Positions 34,620 to 46,301 of a stretch of DNA of 64,000 nt are shown here, piece by piece. Source of the DNA: Pteria penguin (Eukaryota; Mollusca; Bivalvia; Pterioida; Pteriidae). A program made the position numbers and the translations under genes. The notes below the pieces were generated by a model. That model was not told the DNA's origin. It did not search any database and was given only the letters and a program-made list of their open reading frames with translations. Numbering within the stretch: position 1 is the stretch's first letter; every line of letters begins with the position of its first letter. The stretch is taken from assembly GCA_035048485.1 (NCBI GenBank), contig CM068593.1, forward strand, positions 149,001-213,000, read 5' to 3'.

Positions 34620-37243
34620 CAGTTAATCCCATGTGAGAAAAGGCCAAAAAAAAATCAATCTCAGTTACCACTGAGGCTAAACCTACCAAGATACAATGAA
34701 AAATAGAGTACATGTATGTAAAAGCTTCACAAAAAGCCTCGATTACCTGACAAAAGAGGGGGGGGGGGTTTGTTGCACAATTGTATTGAAATACGGAGCG
34801 TGTTTTGCAAAATCAATTCCTTGGTAAAACTTTTGATCAATTAAGTTTTAAACATTGATGTCTGTGGAATTTGTAAAAATGTATCAGAAAAAAAGAATCA
34901 ATTTCATTTCCTGTATATTTAACAATTTGCAATTTGAGTAACTTCCTTAAGCTCCATCCTTGCGCCCATCTTTTCCCACCTTTCTATCCGGTCTATTGTC
35001 CTCCAATAAACTTTACTGTTACCAGGTATATGTTATATACATTGTGACATTACACAATATATTCATATTATATATGTACATTTATACCATGCTACTGAAT
35101 ATTGAATGACTAGGCTAACATTTCTTTTCAAATATATGTAAAATTCGAAGCGAAGTTCCCGCGTATACAGGGACACACGAAGTTGTTCAGTACTTTTAGC
35201 CGAGAATGGGGAAACGGGGGAAATGTTTGTGTGGTTTTTTTTCCATATGCTATTACTTAATAAAATCCTGCGCCGGCATAAGAATAGCATGTGCGATTTT
35301 GAAACCAAAACTTTGTTTCTAAGTCCTTGCCAAAGTCATATCAAGATAATCCGTGCAGAGGCGGGAAAATAAGTATCAAAACTGTGTAAAGTGTGCCAGT
35401 AGCGGACCCAGAGACATGTGTGACAAGGATGTAGACTTCCATCCAGGCCTGGAGTGCGGGAGTGGCTGGTCCCTCTCGGGACGGCATAGGGGTCCGGGGT
35501 TATCCCGGGGAATCATTGGTACATACGGTACGCGTGACAATTTGGCATTTCTTGGCTTATTATAATCTCTATGATCTGCCCTTTCTTAAAGAAATCTTTC
35601 TGAGTTCACAAAAAGATATCTCTGCAAAAACATTTGAAATGATGGATGGAAAGCCACTGAACTGACACTGTATGGATTTTGATGTGGTTAAAGATAATTT
35701 CGTTGTAATGGGCCGGATTTTCTTTAATATAAATCGAAGACTGATAAGCAATTTGTTTATAAGTCGTTGTATAAATCAAAACAAACACGGATCTGAACCA
35801 ATAAAATCCCCCACCTCCCCCCTTTTTTTTATTAATCAGAGGAAATGCAGACGAAAAAATACAGATATAATTGTATTTTATTCAGCATTTATTCCCGCGA
35901 CTATCCTGAGACAACTCTCACAAAGGTCGTTGTTATAGTAATCTTTAAATTAGAATATAAATTTATGGATTTTTAAAAAATATTTAAATTGACCAATCAG
36001 AATGCTCAAAACATACAGCTCTCCCGCGGATCGAAATCAAAACAAACTTTGCAGAAGCTCTCGAGAAGACGGTTTTTTCCAATCATCTAGAAGTCCTTTA
36101 CAGAAGATCTGTATTTAAAGTTAAAAACGCAATGTATGTATATCCAAATTTATAATCTATTCATCAACTAGTTTACAGTCCATTGATTTTTAATTCATGA
36201 TCGAGTGATCCCGATCCGATAATGCTGACTCGTACATCATACATGCAGTACAGTGTACAAACAGCTACAGCGTGATTTCATTGATAAAAACATGAAATGT
36301 TGCGTGTATGTACGAAACAGTTGATGTTTAACTTGAAATGTTATATCTTACCCTATAGGATTTATAATTTAAAAAACAAAATAATGGGGAAAGGGGAGGT
36401 AAAATTAAAGTTAATTTCTTCCTCCATCACTTCATGTGCTGAAATCCTATATCATTCGACATGTAGATGTATATACTGTGTGCATAAACATAATGTAGTA
36501 ATTTTGATATAAAAATGTTGATATATGTAATGATGTACTGGATAGGCATCTTTGCCTGTGACAAATATAAGGGCTGCCCCTTCTTTTTTCAGGCAGTGAC
36601 CCTAAAAAGCAACATTTGCCTTTCACTCAAGGGACCTTTTGAAGTTGAATCAATGAATGGATATTGTATTGATCATTATTATCATTGATTTTAAAAAAAG
36701 AGTATCAGTATTTTTTGATAATCATGTTAAATACTACATGTATATATAAAAAATCAACATTAAATAAAAGTATTGAATAATTTAAAAAAGAAAAGAAGAT
36801 TGATTAATATTCAGAATAAGAATTAGGGGCTACTGATTGTGCTTGGAAGTCTACTAATAAACATACTATAATGTTTTCAGCACAATTCATAGTTAAGCCT
36901 CAGTTTGACTATATAGTAATTATGATTTATAAAATTTTATTGCTGTCAGAATGAATTGTAGCTCAATTGCAGATGCAGAAAAAATCTCAGAAATCACAAT
37001 ATATAAGATGATCTTGTAAAGAAGAAATAGAGGAAGAAATCAAATTCAGCATGTGAAATGCAGAAATACATTGTTTCAAGTATTATTATCTACTTTTAAG
37101 TAGTGATTGAGGGTTTGATTATCACACTTCTCTATCCCACTGTTAACATTAGTACATTGGGGCCTTTTGGGGTGAGTGGTCTGAAATAAAGCTACATGTA
37201 TGTGATGGAAATACATGTAATTCACATAGCCTCTCTCTCACTT
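34254..37243. other. No gene recognised
   Basis: Within element X. It holds a (GA)n tract at 34580-34617, a poly(G) near 34760, a GC-richer patch at 35380-35540 with an unrecognised open frame, and AT-rich DNA. About 34370-34500 matches the second X copy near 49790-49880. Confidence 0.5.
34578..34618. repeat. (GA)n microsatellite
   Basis: About 20 GA units. Confidence 0.95.
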
Positions 37244-37368
37244 ACGTCACAGGTCGTAAATGCAAGCTTGACCTTGTGCCCCTCTCTGTATAATATACTA
37301 AAACATATGCTAATAGCATATTATACACAGAGGAGGCACGGGGTTATTGCTTCTATGACCTGTGACGT
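37244..37368. repeat. Foldback element
   Basis: ACGTCACAGGTC (37244-37255) mirrors GACCTGTGACGT (37357-37368), and inner arms 'ctctgtataatat' and 'atattatacacag' also pair. MITE-like, non-coding. Confidence 0.65.
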
Positions 37369-37560
37369 CAGTCAGTTCTGGGTTTGAATCCCTCGATCCT
37401 TCTCTTCTTGTCAATATATACCAAGGGAAGTAAGGTCTTTGTTTATTAAACAATAAACACTATATTTATTGTACTGTAGTTTTGTTTGCTTGATTCTTCG
37501 GTCTTTTTTAATTTACACAGAAATTTAGACATATGCAACAAACCTTTGTGAAGCAGTGAG

Positions 37561-37582
37561 TTAGGGTTAGGGTTAGGGTTAG
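37561..37582. repeat. Short interstitial telomere-like (TTAGGG)n
   Basis: About 3.7 units of TTAGGG, the metazoan telomere repeat. Far too short for a telomere. Confidence 0.85.
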
Positions 37583-37627
37583 ATCAATGACGTGCCACAT
37601 ATAACATGACATGACATGACATGAAAC

Positions 37628-37702
37628 ATATGACACCTGTGGGATTTGAACTTGAGACATTTTAATCTAATAGGTAAGCACCCAACAAATTGAACTAAGC
37701 TG
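37628..37702 (-). mobile_element. Degenerate tRNA-derived SINE head
   Basis: Minus strand 'GCTTAGTTCAATTTGTTGGG' and box B-like 'CAAGTTCAAATCCC' resemble a tRNA-like head, but there is no acceptor stem. Confidence 0.4.
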
Positions 37703-37937
37703 AATCATATATTAAACTGACATATGTAGAACTACAAACAATATAATGAATATGCATACATTGTGTAAATGTATTTATACAGTATAATTTTGCTAATACA
37801 TATACATGTACTAGAAGTAATTTTCAATTATGATATGGTAATATGCTACTTAGTTTATTTGATATTTAAATATAATATAGTAGTTGAGGGAGGAAGAAAT
37901 ATCTGATAAAATGTCATAGATTATAAAAGATCATAAA

Positions 37938-38055
37938 TGAATTTTCATTTCATACGGTTTTTATGAAGCGAGTTGTTTGTTTTATATCCCCGAACCTTGG
38001 CGAGGGGATATAAAACAAACGAGTTTCATAAATACCATATGAAATGAAAATTCAT
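37938..38055. repeat. Long foldback: 118 bp with a 12-base loop
   Basis: TGAATTTTCATTTCATA (37938-37954) pairs with TATGAAATGAAAATTCA (38039-38055). The pairing continues inwards through 'tttgttttatatcccc' and 'ggggatataaaacaaa'. A near-perfect hairpin, non-coding. Confidence 0.8.
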
Positions 38056-38066
38056 AGCAGATTCTT

Positions 38067-38217
38067 TTTATCACATGTTTACACCCAGTTTAAATGTGTT
38101 TATTTCATGAAACACTTCCTTGACAAAATTATTATCCACGCTATGACGTCACCTATGTCATAAGTTAATTTATGACATAGCGATATTTCACTGCATAAAC
38201 AGCAAACATGTGATAAA
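38067..38217. mobile_element. MITE-like element with 14-bp inverted ends
   Basis: TTTATCACATGTTT (38067-38080) is the exact reverse complement of AAACATGTGATAAA (38204-38217). Inside, 'atgtcataa' and 'ttatgacat' also pair. It directly follows the long foldback, so the two may form one compound element. Confidence 0.6.
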
Positions 38218-38369
38218 TATATACGTATATTGTTTTAGTAAGAAATTGCAGAGTTATTTCTTATCATCAATGTAGCTTTTTTAAGTAAAGCCAGCAAACA
38301 TGTGCAAGATTATTTTTTTCCCATTATACATCTATCAATTAATAATTCATGAGTGCCCTATACTATAGT

Positions 38370-38660
38370 AATCACTCTGTCCGTCCGTCTGTCAACTAAA
38401 CTTTAACATTGGCCTCATCCCATACGCTGTCACAGGTAGAGCTTTCATATTTTGCATGTATGTTCCTTATAACAAGACCTTTCTTTTGATACCAAAATCT
38501 TTTATTATGTGGCCTTGACATTGACCCTTGACCTGCATTTGAAAAACTTTAACACTGACTGTAACTGTTGAATTATTAGAAGTAGGGATTTAGCATCTGC
38601 GTTCCTTGTGACATGACCTTTCCATTGATACAAAATTAAGATCAAGGTCATGGCGACAGG
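38370..38660. repeat. Dispersed bivalve-type repeat fragment
   Basis: Contains 'tgtccgtccgtctgtc', 'aaactttaac', 'ttccttataacaagacc' and 'gaccttgac'-like words also seen at 16.7 kb. No frame. 38661-39480 shows no gene. Confidence 0.4.
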
Positions 38661-39930
38661 CATCCATTGGGCCCCTAATGACTGTCAGTTTTCTACTAAA
38701 TTTAGTAAAAGTAGTTGTCCTTGTTATGCACAATTGCAAGTACTGTTATATTTTGCCACTGGAATCTATGTAGATTTGTTGACATTTGAGGTAGATCTAT
38801 GCATGGCATGTGCATGCATGGAATTAAAAAATAAAATAGTAACATTTGGTTTATTGTTTAGGGAAGCTTATTCAGAATTGTTCTGTTAGAGCACCTAAAT
38901 ATATGGACACGTAGTTACTAGATAAATTTCTGATTTAGTCTCTTATGTACATGTATGTGTAGTTTTAAATTTATATCTCTTGTTTCAGAAGCAGGTTAAG
39001 ATGACAGAAGATCAGTGACAGAATATCAATGAGAGGACATTAAAGAATGCAATTCTCAATGTACACAACGTTTCAAATTCTTACAGGAACACATATTTGT
39101 GAAAATTGAGATAGTTTGATTACAAGGACAGAACATTATTTCCATCCTTTTGCTCTGGTTTTGTTTAATCTGGAAGTGGCGAAATGAAACTCTGTATACA
39201 TTCTCAAAACACAGGAATTTAAAAAGTGTTGTTTGTCAGTTACTTTGTGAATGTTGTATGTGCAAGTTTGAACATATACTGTATACTATTAAACAGTTGT
39301 GAATTATTATTGTATTTCTTTTGTTTGTGTATTTTTTTTTGCCTCTGAAAATGTGATGGCCTATACAGTAGATATATTACATTTCAAGATACAAAATTAG
39401 CTGTCAGTTTTTATTGAATTGCAAGAGGTTGATTTATGCCATTACTTCTGGGGAAACAACATCTCTTGGCATTTATACTATATAATTAAATATTTCATAT
39501 ATTACAAAATGTCCTAGTTTCAGCAGGTTTCGGCCAGTTTCCGTAGCGGAAACCTCCTTAGGTCTCCAGGTTATAGAAAAAATTTAATTTTCCAGTTTAT
39601 ATGGAGGATATGTTCTGAGTTCAGCTGGTTTCATTCATGTACATTTAAATGTCCCTGTTTCCGCGGAAACTTGCTTAAAATGTCCCAGTTACTGCAGGTT
39701 TCCGCGAGGTTTCAGTTGCGGAAACATCAAGTTAATGCAAGTTTCCACCGGTTTCTGTTGCGGAAACACTGACGAGTTTCCGTATGAAAACTCCCAAGTT
39801 TCCGCATGGAAACCTTGCGGAAACCTGCATTAACTGGGACATTTCTAGCAGGTTTCCGCCACCTGAAACCTGAAACTCCATGTTTCCGCCAGGTTTCCGC
39901 AAACGGAAACCTGGGGGTTTTTTTGCAGTG

Positions 39931-41006
39931 GTTCATATTAATACAAAAAGTAGACTTTATCTTGAAACAAAACTCATTTCTCACAGATATACATATCATT
40001 CATAAAAATAAGAGATATATCACAGATGTTACTGATGATATATGGACTAGAGGCATAATATGAGATTAAAAATAACACTTGGGGGTAAGGAAAGAAGAAA
40101 TTTTGTGCATTTTTGAAACATGAAAAGTTGATGAATTTTTGATACTTATTGTCTTTATCACAAATAAAAAAGATTACAAAGTTATAACAAAACATCATTG
40201 ACTACCCCTAATCTTCTCCTACAATAACCTTGTAAATACAACAAATTAATATTTGTAAAACATAGATAATGTAAAGATGCACAGTATTATAGATTATACT
40301 GTCTGCACATTGTTGTAAGAAACAATTTTACACAAAATAAAGCTATTTTAATAAGTATTTGATTCTGAAAATAACAATTCAAAGGATTCTGATGTCTCAA
40401 GTTTTTATTTAATGTTGACATCAAAATTTACTTGGCTAGCTGAATATAAAAATAAAAAATATCTGTATGCATGATGCTGGTTTCTACTCTAATAATGATA
40501 TTTAGACTAAAAGTACTTAATTTATATGGCCAAGATCACTACAAAATTTTGATACAACCATCCAACACCCCCCCCCCCCCCCCCACTGTTCCCCAAACAA
40601 CACCACAATGTATACATAAAGTTTGCATTAGGCATATTTTACCATCATATCATATATATTTATCATATATATATATATAAGTTTGGTTCGAGTTAACATA
40701 TTTTACAGATTTATAGCCTGCTCCTTAATTGTTTGCACTTATTTGATTAAAGTTTTTGAATGACTACATACAAATTCTGAAAATTGGTTGTCGATTAATA
40801 ACGAGTTCGATTCTGTTTGAACTACTTTGATGGAGTTACGGTTTTGATTCAAAAGAGTTAATGTCACAGTGCATCGTCCATTCAATCGTTGTCTGTGTAG
40901 TCTTTTCACATTTCCCTTTTTGTTATTTTTTCTTTCTTCTTTAGAAGCAACACAGGGAATTTATGAAACTTGGTAAGGATGAAGAACTCAAGTTCCTCTA
41001 CAAATA
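39931..41006. other. No gene seen
   Basis: AT-rich, with a C homopolymer of about 14 at 40567-40582 and a (TA)n run near 40660. Confidence 0.55.
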
Positions 41007-41165
41007 AAATACGAAAATAACTGCTGTAACCTGACTGTGGAACTAACAACAATTACCACAGTAGACATTCACGGACCCCCTAAAATTAAGAGGTGAGACG
41101 ACCAGGTGCTCGGGAGGAGTGAGCGTCTCCTGTTTGGCTAACCACACCCGCCGTGAATGCCCTGA
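41007..41165 (-). mobile_element. Solo Naiad-type tail D1 with structured motif
   Basis: The minus-strand fold has outer stem CATTCACGG/CCGTGAATG (41159-41151 with 41074-41066) and inner GGGTG/CACCT, GGTTAGCC, and hairpin AGGAG/CTCCT. The flank 'aaatacgaaaataactg' is shared with D2 and D3 at 44.6-45.1 kb. No coding sequence is attached. Confidence 0.6.
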
Positions 41166-41439
41166 GTATGGAACAAATATGGCACGCCAAAGTAAATATA
41201 TTCGAATATATGTATCTATATTAAAATATTTATACCTACCTACAAATGAACTATATTTATCTCCAAATGAATTCAATATGTTTTAATGCAATTATACCTA
41301 TCTTTACTTCATTTGGCAGTAGGTACAATTAAAGATACAGATATAAACACCAGAATTAATGATTTGTTTAATTCATTTGATTTAGACAATTGATTGACTA
41401 TTGTCAAATCATGTGACCATCCTAAGTCCGAATCGTAAC

Positions 41440-41735
41440 GGCACTATTATCGAATATATACTTCGACTTCTCCATATATAAATACATATGGAATTGACAC
41501 AATTTGACTCTTTCTACCAGGTATATGTGACGGGTGTTGCTAGCAAGCAGGAGATGCTCACTCTCCCCGGGCACCTGATCTCACTCCATCACAGGGGTTC
41601 ACATATGCACTTCAAGTACACATATTTTGTTATTTTCCAGTTGTTTTTCATTTTCACTGATTTTGTATGTCCTCTGGTTTCATGATTTTTGGACTTGTGG
41701 TTTGGATTTATCCATCATCTTTACATATTATATTA
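41440..41735 (+). mobile_element. Naiad A 3' tail (A3)
   Basis: Matches the 3' UTR of A1 from 'cttcgacttctccatatata' to 'tttatccatcatctttaca'. The structured motif lies at 41523-41606 (outer stem ATATGTGA/TCACATAT). It is followed directly by the coding part of Naiad C1 in the same orientation, giving the tail-body tandem order common in Penelope-like insertions. Confidence 0.8.
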
Positions 41736-43330
41736 AATGTCTTATAGTAGAGCTTGGTCTTCATTCAACGCCTGGTAATCCAACTTACACAAATACAAAT
41801 CTGTCTCCTTCAGAGGTATTGGATAATCACAAGTCATTTCTCTGTTCATATGGTATTACTACAAATAAATCTGATCTCGAGCTACCATACCTTTCTGGAT
41901 TCCAAAGATGCATAAAACACCATATAAGCATCGATCCATAGCTGGATCTTCCAAGTGTTCCACCAAGCCTCTTTCCATGTTACTCACCAAAATTCTAACA
42001 GAAATCAAATATAGCCTTCAGACTTACTGCTCTACTGCTTACTCGAGAAGCGGAATCAATCAAATGTAGATTCTAAAGAATTCCAAGGAAATCTTAGAGC
42101 ACTTAAAATCTCCCATGTTATTAGTATCAAATCTTTTGACTTTTTGACTTTTTATACAACCATTTCTCATAAAAAAACTAAAGAACAGAAAGGTTAGGGT
42201 TAATTAATCAATTATTCAAAACGTCTTCTTTAACAAAAAAGGAATTCGCAGGTATAAGTATCTCGTTTTAGGCCACAACGACACATATTTTGTAAAGGAA
42301 CAGTCTGATTCCAGCAGCAAGTATACAGAAAAAGAGATCATCCAAATGTTAGAATTTCTTATAAATAATATTTTTTTGGTGATTTTGGTGGGAAAGTGTT
42401 CCGACAGATTGCTGGCATTATTATGGGTACTACTTGCGCACCTGTTCTGGCCGATATATTTTTGTACTCTTACGAAGCAGAATTCGTACAGTCTTTGCTC
42501 TCTAAAGGGTTCAACTTTACATACAGATACATTGATGATGTTTTGTCGATTAACAACCCTGTATTTGAGGATCACCTCATCATCATATATCGAAAGCAAC
42601 TCGAGATAAATGATACTACAGAGAGCGCATCTCCTGCTTCATACCTCGATATACTGCTATCAATTAGTGGCGAAGGTTCATTAGTAACCTCTCTCTATGA
42701 CAAACATGACGATTTCAATTTCATTATTACCAACTTCCCTTTTCTGAGTAGCAACATACCTTCCTCTCCTGCATATCGCGTCTTCATTTTACAACTTAAA
42801 CGTTATATGCCAGGGCATGCTCTAAATACGAAAATTTCGTCCTGATAGCGAGGCTTCTTGCCACGAAACTGCTCTCACAAGGACATATTGAGAAACGTTT
42901 GAAATTGTCACTGAGGAAGTTCTATGGTCGTTATAGGGATCTATTGCAATTTTAGATTCCTCTTTCAAGAATGTTAACTGATATTTTGGGACCTGACCAT
43001 ACAAAATAACTATCTTAATTTTTTGACTATACTTGATTTGACATAATACGTATATACATGTATATACAGACATTTGTTCACCTGCGTTTCGGAAACTGGA
43101 AATTTCAGGCAGGCAGCATCTCTTGCATTAAATTGGAAAATTTGACTTCATGTTCCTGTCTCCTTTGTATAATCATGCGTGTATATTTATGTATTTACCT
43201 CCTCGACTTGAAAGGTTATTGCAGGACTTTTGCGACGGGTGTTGCATGCAAGCAGGGGACGCTTACTCCTCCCGGGCACATGGTCTAACCTCGATTTTAT
43301 TGGGGTTCGCTTTGTCTGAATATGACACTA
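41736..43330 (+). mobile_element. Naiad family C, copy C1 (5'-truncated)
   Basis: RT fragments: VELGLHSTPGNPTYTNTN, KSDLELPYL, AGSSKCSTKP-like, ILTEIKYSL, SGIN, then IMGTTCAPVLADIFLYSYEA (motif B, 42396 on), FTYRYIDDVLSINNP (motif C), SYLDILLSISGEGS and SLYDKHDDFNFIITNFPF. Related to family A but clearly diverged. Several stops (for example 'caaatgtag' near 42062) and indels make it dead. The 3' tail carries the structured motif at 43221-43318, with hairpin ACCTCGAT/ATTGGGGT. Confidence 0.82.
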
Positions 43331-43439
43331 AGCACGATATTGTCCCCTTTATTCCATGGACTATGAGATATGGTTTACCCGTCGGTACTTCCTCGTTTTT
43401 TACTTAGAAGAGAGATGCACATGTATTGAACCTTTAATT

Positions 43440-43530
43440 AATCATTAATCATAAAGAGGTTGACAATAACAACACACTCCCCTCAATAACAACCACTCCT
43501 CTCAATAACAAACCACTCCCCTCAAAACGT
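43440..43530. repeat. Short tandem repeat (caataacaaccactcctctc-type)
   Basis: Three to four imperfect copies of a unit of about 19-20 bases. Confidence 0.7.
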
Positions 43531-43654
43531 TGTATGTGTCGTTTCCCTCCTCCATTTTCCAAAGTATTCATTATTTTCGATAACACGAAAAAAATTGAAA
43601 CAAGGTATACTTGAATTCCTTTGTCTAGATGTAATGAATTTGTATCTTATTTTC

Positions 43655-43860
43655 TCGTAATAGTTACTTTTTATCTCTTTATAGCGACTATTTATCTCGT
43701 AATAACGACTTTCTGAACTGGCAATAGCGACTTATCTCGTAATAACGACTTTTTATCTCGTAAAAGCGACTTTTTTCTCGTAATTACGGCTTTCTTATTT
43801 CGTTATTTGACTTTTTATCTCGTAATAACGACATTTTATCTCGTTATTATGACTTCCTAA
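43655..43860. repeat. Minisatellite, inverse orientation of the 14-kb array
   Basis: About eight imperfect units of 'ctcgtaataacgacttttta'. 43331-43654 and 43861-44600 show no gene. Confidence 0.75.
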
Positions 43861-44599
43861 CTTTTTCTACTAAACATGTGATTCTCGTAGGCTTTCGTAA
43901 TTGTTAATTTATTGCTGAATTAAAAGCTGGATATAGTGTAAAACTTTGTTTTCTTTTACAGGGATATATTTACATAGGTAGTTCAGGTATGCTTATACAC
44001 TGGAGGTTTTCGTCAGTTTTAACCAAGATGGCGGCAAATAAACATTTATATTTCTCGGCTAAAATCGGTCAACATATGTATATTCCATAAGCTGTTTCTC
44101 GCAATATATATACCAGACGGTTGTTTTAATTACAATTGTATTATTATATTAAAATAATATTAATTCATGTTATGCAATTAACAGAATCAAAGCTGCGAGG
44201 GTTTTTATACTCTTGATTTCCGTAAGACAGCATCAACCAGAGGAAAGTAAAACCCAGTATCTGTCGGCCAGGGGTCAGAATTTCACTGATACATATGCTG
44301 ACTCTATGAATTATTACACTAGTGATAATTATTGTTATTGCCATAGTGACATACCACTGAACTCTTTACTTGTATTGGAATAAAATATGTCCGAATTTGA
44401 TTCCAGATCTTCACATATGTTTATTGTGCTAAGATTCGTCTACCTATCCCTAAGGAAAATAGTTGTATGTGTTTTATAACTAAAATTACCATTCAAACAA
44501 AAGTAACAGATTAATTTGAATGAATCGGACATATAATATATTTATCTTATTTGATATTTGAAATACGAATAACAAAATCCCAAACACGGGAAAATCACA

Positions 44600-45095
44600 C
44601 TTAAGTAAAATACGAAAATAACTGGTGTCACATGACCATGGCATTAACAACAATGTACCACAGTGGACATTCACTGACCCCTGAAATTCAGATGTGAGAC
44701 CAGGTGAACGTCTCCCGTTTGGCTAGCCACACCCGCCATGAATGCCCTGACATACAGACGAAACAATATAATTCTGCGCTGTATATATTCATGAATGTGA
44801 ACAAAGACTGTGTAGAAAGTGTCACAGCTACATAACATCAGGAAAAAGGGTATAATAACACTTAAGTCAAACTCTCCACGGGAACTTTTTACGAGCTTCA
44901 CACTGCAAAGGGAATAAGTGTGACGTTCATGTAAAATACGAAAATAACTGGTGTCACATGACCATGGCACTAACAACAATGTACCACAGTGATCATTCAC
45001 GGATCCCTGAAATTCAGAGGTGAGACCAGGTGCCCGGGAGGAGTGAGCGTCTCCTGTTTTGCTAGCCACACCCGCCGTGAATGCCCTGACATACA
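44600..45095 (-). mobile_element. Two solo Naiad-type tails, D2 and D3, in tandem
   Basis: Two copies about 330 bases apart, each with the flank 'aaaatacgaaaataactgg' and the structured motif (D2 44665-44746, D3 44993-45083). D3's outer stem is CATTCACGG/CCGTGAATG. D2 has one change in each strand that keeps a G-U pair. No RT sequence is attached. Confidence 0.65.
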
Positions 45096-46301
45096 GAAGA
45101 AACTAAAAAGTTTCTTCTTTCAGTTCTGGTCAATGTTCCCTAACGATAGATTTAATACCAAAATCTTATGCTTTCGTCTGATATATAGGACTACAGACGA
45201 CTCGGAGAACTATTAAGTCTACTAAGTCATTGGAATCTAGTGATATTAGAAAAAAGACATCTGATTCTGCTTTATTAAAAACGTCGCCAAGAATATGCAG
45301 AGAAAAATCATTAAAAATATCTAACATGAACATGCAGAGCACAATACTATGTGCATATTTAGACGTGTGTTTCTGTAGTCTGACAAAAACCGCCAAAACA
45401 TGCCAGAACCAGAATATGAAAATGAAAACATTGAAAATATTTAATTTGACAAACGAGAGCATTACAAATATATTTCATTGTAGTTGCAGTTTTAACTTTG
45501 ATCTATCAATCGTCACTCAGTTTGTATTATTAAACACTTCACGGGCCCTACTTCCCACTCACTTAAAAACAGAAATTACTTCATTCCTTAGAAGTTCGCT
45601 ATTGCATAATTTCGCTAGTATGATGCCACCCTTAAATAAAACTTTTGACCCCTCAATTAAGATATATATATATATATATATATATATGTCTTTTCTCGAA
45701 ATATCCCTATATATAGTGGGTTATGTTATTCTTTTATAGTGTCATTCTATCACTGCCGACCTGTCACGTGACAGGTAGTAGCAAATGTGTTTTGTCGCTG
45801 TGTTGTTTTTGAGTCTTCTTTTCATGGACCATGTCTAGTTTGGGCGTAATAGATTTGTTCATATCAAAGCTACTGTGCAATTATTTTAATGCTGATGATA
45901 TTTTAACACCTCCTTAAATGAGAGATTTGACGTTGTAAATGACCATCTACAAGTGCAGATACGAAGGTTCTTAAGGTCACTGTTACTACAGCGCCACTAT
46001 TATAATAACTTCAATTAGAAGTCAGAGCGAGGCTTAGCCTATGTGTATACATGTGCACAGCGTCTATTTTATCATATGCTGTATTTCTACTCCAAACTTA
46101 TTTTTCACATTAACATATTTCATTATTATGAAACAAAATTTATTTTCTTCTTTAATGGAAGTTGCGAATATTGCAATTTCAAATTCACAGTAGATAAGAA
46201 AGGATAATACATGTCACTCATTTCCCTCAAAACAAGGAAGCCGCCATTTTGTTCACGACAGATTTTGTATCACTTTTCTTTCTCTTTTCTGAAGTGGAAA
46301 G
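45096..46301. other. No gene recognised; unassigned open frame 45230-45739
   Basis: An open frame of 169 codons lacks an ATG start at its edge and resembles nothing I know. A (TA)n tract lies at 45661-45688. The words near 45185 ('ggactacaga', 'ggagaactat', 'ttggaatct') recur near 53035, so at least 45165-45240 is a dispersed repeat. Confidence 0.4.

Larger units (their letters stand above)
29685..39930. mobile_element. Element X: large non-autonomous DNA-transposon-like unit with inverted termini
   Basis: The left terminus CACTGCAAAAAACCCCCCAA (from 29685) is mirrored by the right terminus ending at 39930 (reverse complement CACTGCAAAAAAACCCCCAG). Direct repeats GTT lie just outside both ends (29682-29684 and 39931-39933). 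About 500 bases inside each end are packed with GGAAACTTG/CAAGTTTCC-type subterminal repeats (29700-30230 and 39530-39925). A second copy of the left part, including sequence on both sides of the Naiad B3 insertion point, occurs at 48782-49891, showing it is a dispersed repeat. No transposase-like coding sequence is visible inside. The ends could belong to two separate insertions rather than one unit. Confidence 0.55.

Noticed and set aside
35353..35565. GC-richer open frame as an exon
   Set aside because: No matching splice context or family motif; left as unassigned.
37561..37582. Telomere or chromosome end
   Set aside because: Fewer than four TTAGGG units with ordinary sequence on both sides.
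44993..45083. Structured tail as a hammerhead or HDV-like ribozyme
   Set aside because: No CUGANGA...GAAA core in either direction, and no HDV double-pseudoknot layout that I could draw.
45230..45739. 169-codon open frame as a real gene
   Set aside because: No ATG at its edge, no recognisable motif, ends in a (TA)n tract, and its start overlaps a word set repeated near 53 kb.
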